Source: Niabella soli DSM 19437 (GTDB lineage: Bacteria; Bacteroidota; Bacteroidia; Chitinophagales; Chitinophagaceae). Taken from it: 64,000 bases of DNA. The DNA lies in contig NZ_CP007035.1 in assembly GCF_000243115.2 (NCBI RefSeq), positions 248,001-312,000 of the forward strand. The letters run 5' to 3'. This document shows positions 63,931-64,000 of the stretch, piece after piece. Position 1 is the stretch's first letter. Every line of letters starts with the position of its first letter. Under the pieces are notes generated by a model, which did not search any database, was not told where the DNA came from, and saw nothing but the letters and a program-made list of their open reading frames with translations. A program made the translations under genes and the position numbers.

Positions 63931-64000
63931 GATGCCCGATTCGTATTTCTCAGGGAAAGTAAAAAATTCGATGTTGTAGTTTTTACGGAACGTAACGCCT
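63931..64000. other. Flank beyond the degenerate terminal repeat
   Basis: 70 bp of non-repeat sequence up to the window end. It is either the distal flank or, if new spacers enter here, the leader. Too short to decide; no gene seen. Confidence 0.4.

Overview
The window looks like chromosome of a Bacteroidota bacterium, most likely family Chitinophagaceae (Niabella-like; inferred from gene content, not proven). Support: promoters of the Bacteroidota type (-7 box TAnnTTTG) close to several start codons, bacillithiol synthesis (bshC), Bacteroidota-type L,D-transpeptidase and DUF4407 proteins, many lipoproteins, paired GMC-oxidoreductase/gluconate-dehydrogenase-subunit-3 genes, and a type II-C CRISPR system with a 1426-residue Cas9 and 47-nt repeats.

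Layout. 1-9661: surface-glycan genes, mostly on the minus strand (deacetylase start, three GT2 and one GT14 glycosyltransferases, two acyltransferases, a flippase), interrupted by a plus-strand oxidoreductase pair (5077-7330). 9819-16193: two beta-helix lipoproteins sharing a 719-bp tract with no visible difference, an ATP-grasp enzyme and a glycoside-hydrolase lipoprotein. 16323-18913: an RluA-type pseudouridine synthase, a gene-free stretch with palindromes, and lipB. 19017-26802: an aromatic amino-acid operon (pheA, aminotransferase, tyrA, DAHP synthase/chorismate mutase, aroB, aroA, aroC) preceded by what reads as a classical attenuator: a 27-residue Phe/Tyr/Trp-rich leader peptide followed by a terminator. 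26907-42419: housekeeping and envelope genes (purU, bshC, an IS200-like transposase beside REP-like palindromes, purE, pncB, L,D-transpeptidase, two esterases, aat-clpS, a second GMC pair, an ABC-F ATPase). 42675-50127: small secreted proteins, a sulfatase, a two-component system and a nuclease. 50274-53211: a close-packed run with an HsdR-N-like nuclease, an HNH protein, an unknown and a DUF4407 membrane protein.

53534-63930 is the CRISPR region. Five plus-strand genes form one tight operon: cas9, an HUH-type (RAYT-like) transposase, cas1, cas2 and a HIRAN-domain gene, closed by a symmetric bidirectional terminator. Beyond it lies an array of 38 repeats and 37 spacers. A minus-strand tracrRNA (about 53534-53611) can be read with promoter, anti-repeat and terminator. 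Each repeat carries a TAnnTTTG box on the minus strand, so crRNAs are probably made toward cas2, against the cas genes. Between tracrRNA and cas9 sits a second, crRNA-like minus-strand unit (53788-53863) with its own -7 box, a degenerate repeat tag, a terminator-like stem, and a spacer-like part whose last 10 nt match a site just upstream of cas9. The best candidate for something new here is a self-targeting guide that regulates cas9, together with the transposase and HIRAN gene built into the cas operon.

Spread through the window are short arrays of degenerate 7-nt words, including inside lipB and aroA.
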